From Paraburkholderia ginsengiterrae (GTDB lineage Bacteria > Pseudomonadota > Gammaproteobacteria > Burkholderiales > Burkholderiaceae): a stretch of 64,000 nucleotides of DNA. Positions 63,838 through 64,000 of the stretch are shown in pieces. The notes under the pieces were generated by a model. The model was not told where the DNA came from. It saw nothing but the letters and a program-made list of their open reading frames with translations, and made no database searches. A program made the translations under genes and the position numbers. Location: assembly GCF_001645125.1 (NCBI RefSeq), contig NZ_LXKA01000331.1, forward strand, positions 1 through 64,000, written 5' to 3'. How positions within the stretch are numbered: position 1 is the stretch's first letter; each line of letters opens with the position of its first letter.

Positions 63838-64000
63838 ATGGATCTGAATCTTCGAGACATTCGCGCGTTCATCGCCGTGGCGCAAACGGGCAGCTTCACG
63901 CGAGCGGCGACGCAACTGCATCTCTCGCAACCGGCGTTGACTGTGCAGATTCGCCGCCTGGAAGAAACGGTCGGCATGCGTCTGTTCGACCGCAACAGCC
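63838..64000 (+). CDS. LysR-family regulator, N-terminal part
   Basis: ATG 63838 begins a LysR helix-turn-helix: [18 protein letters not shown], then [20 protein letters not shown] and [14 protein letters not shown]. The gene is cut by the right edge after about 54 residues. It is divergent from the CitMHS carrier and probably activates it. Confidence 0.9.
   Translation, partial: MDLNLRDIRAFIAVAQTGSFTRAATQLHLSQPALTVQIRRLEETVGMRLFDRNS

Noticed and set aside
1-64000. CRISPR array, tRNA or rRNA genes
   Set aside because: No regularly spaced repeats or tRNA/rRNA signatures were found by eye on either strand.

Overview
The window is high-GC DNA from a betaproteobacterium of the Burkholderiaceae, most likely Paraburkholderia or a close relative. 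Pointers are the Burkholderia-type porin, the DUF1840 and DUF899 proteins, the many LysR, LacI and GntR regulators, and several short sugar-acid operons. No rRNA, tRNA, ribosomal or replication gene was seen, and catabolic, transport and stress genes dominate. This suggests a secondary chromosome, megaplasmid or accessory part of the main chromosome (inference).

Layout. 1-1940: start of an IS110-family transposase cut by the left edge, a gene-poor stretch, and a DUF5677-like protein. 1939-6916: MFS exporter divergent from a LysR regulator, then SBP56/methanethiol oxidase with a membrane partner, and a small gene whose 3' part has shifted frame. 7180-12976: RND efflux operon in the order outer-membrane factor, adaptor, pump. 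12981-19240: LacI repressor, an array of three AAATCGATTT operators, and a run of nucleobase permease, amidohydrolase, TauE/TSUP carrier and porin ending in a terminator. 19281-26143: visibly less GC-rich part with a TPR-glycosyltransferase-like protein, an S8 subtilase lipoprotein, a small secreted protein and a TPR lipoprotein.

26223-32008 is the most interesting segment. Two universal stress proteins, a 52-residue membrane protein, DUF1840, an HPP-CBS membrane protein, a MarR regulator and a ClC-CBS channel are linked by five copies of one palindrome, TATATCA-N5-TGATATA. One copy lies in front of each transcription unit, including the MarR gene, which looks like a compact, self-regulated stress/ion regulon.

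32036-45712: DUF488, a secreted protein, a TfoX-like protein and a GT9 glycosyltransferase. A LacI-controlled sugar-acid operon follows (IlvD/Edd dehydratase, RraA-like aldolase, MFS carrier, LacI) with two ATGGTA/TACCAT operators and an orphan sugar-binding protein upstream. Then come an LRR-protein kinase, an Ogt DNA methyltransferase with two clamp-like motifs, two GNAT acetyltransferases and a PAP2 phosphatase. 45752-55793: hydrolases (lipase-like, dienelactone hydrolase, patatin), DUF899, a regulator plus beta-propeller pair, LysR with an NmrA-type oxidoreductase, and a DHA2 MFS exporter. 55873-60708: complete D-glucarate module (KdgD, GudD, GudP) divergent from a FadR-type GntR regulator, with two operators between. 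60737-64000: AtuA-type protein split in two genes, a CitMHS carrier and a divergent LysR regulator cut by the right edge.

Starts were chosen from Shine-Dalgarno sequences where these disagree with the longest reading frame. Family names come from recognising motifs by eye; no database search was run.
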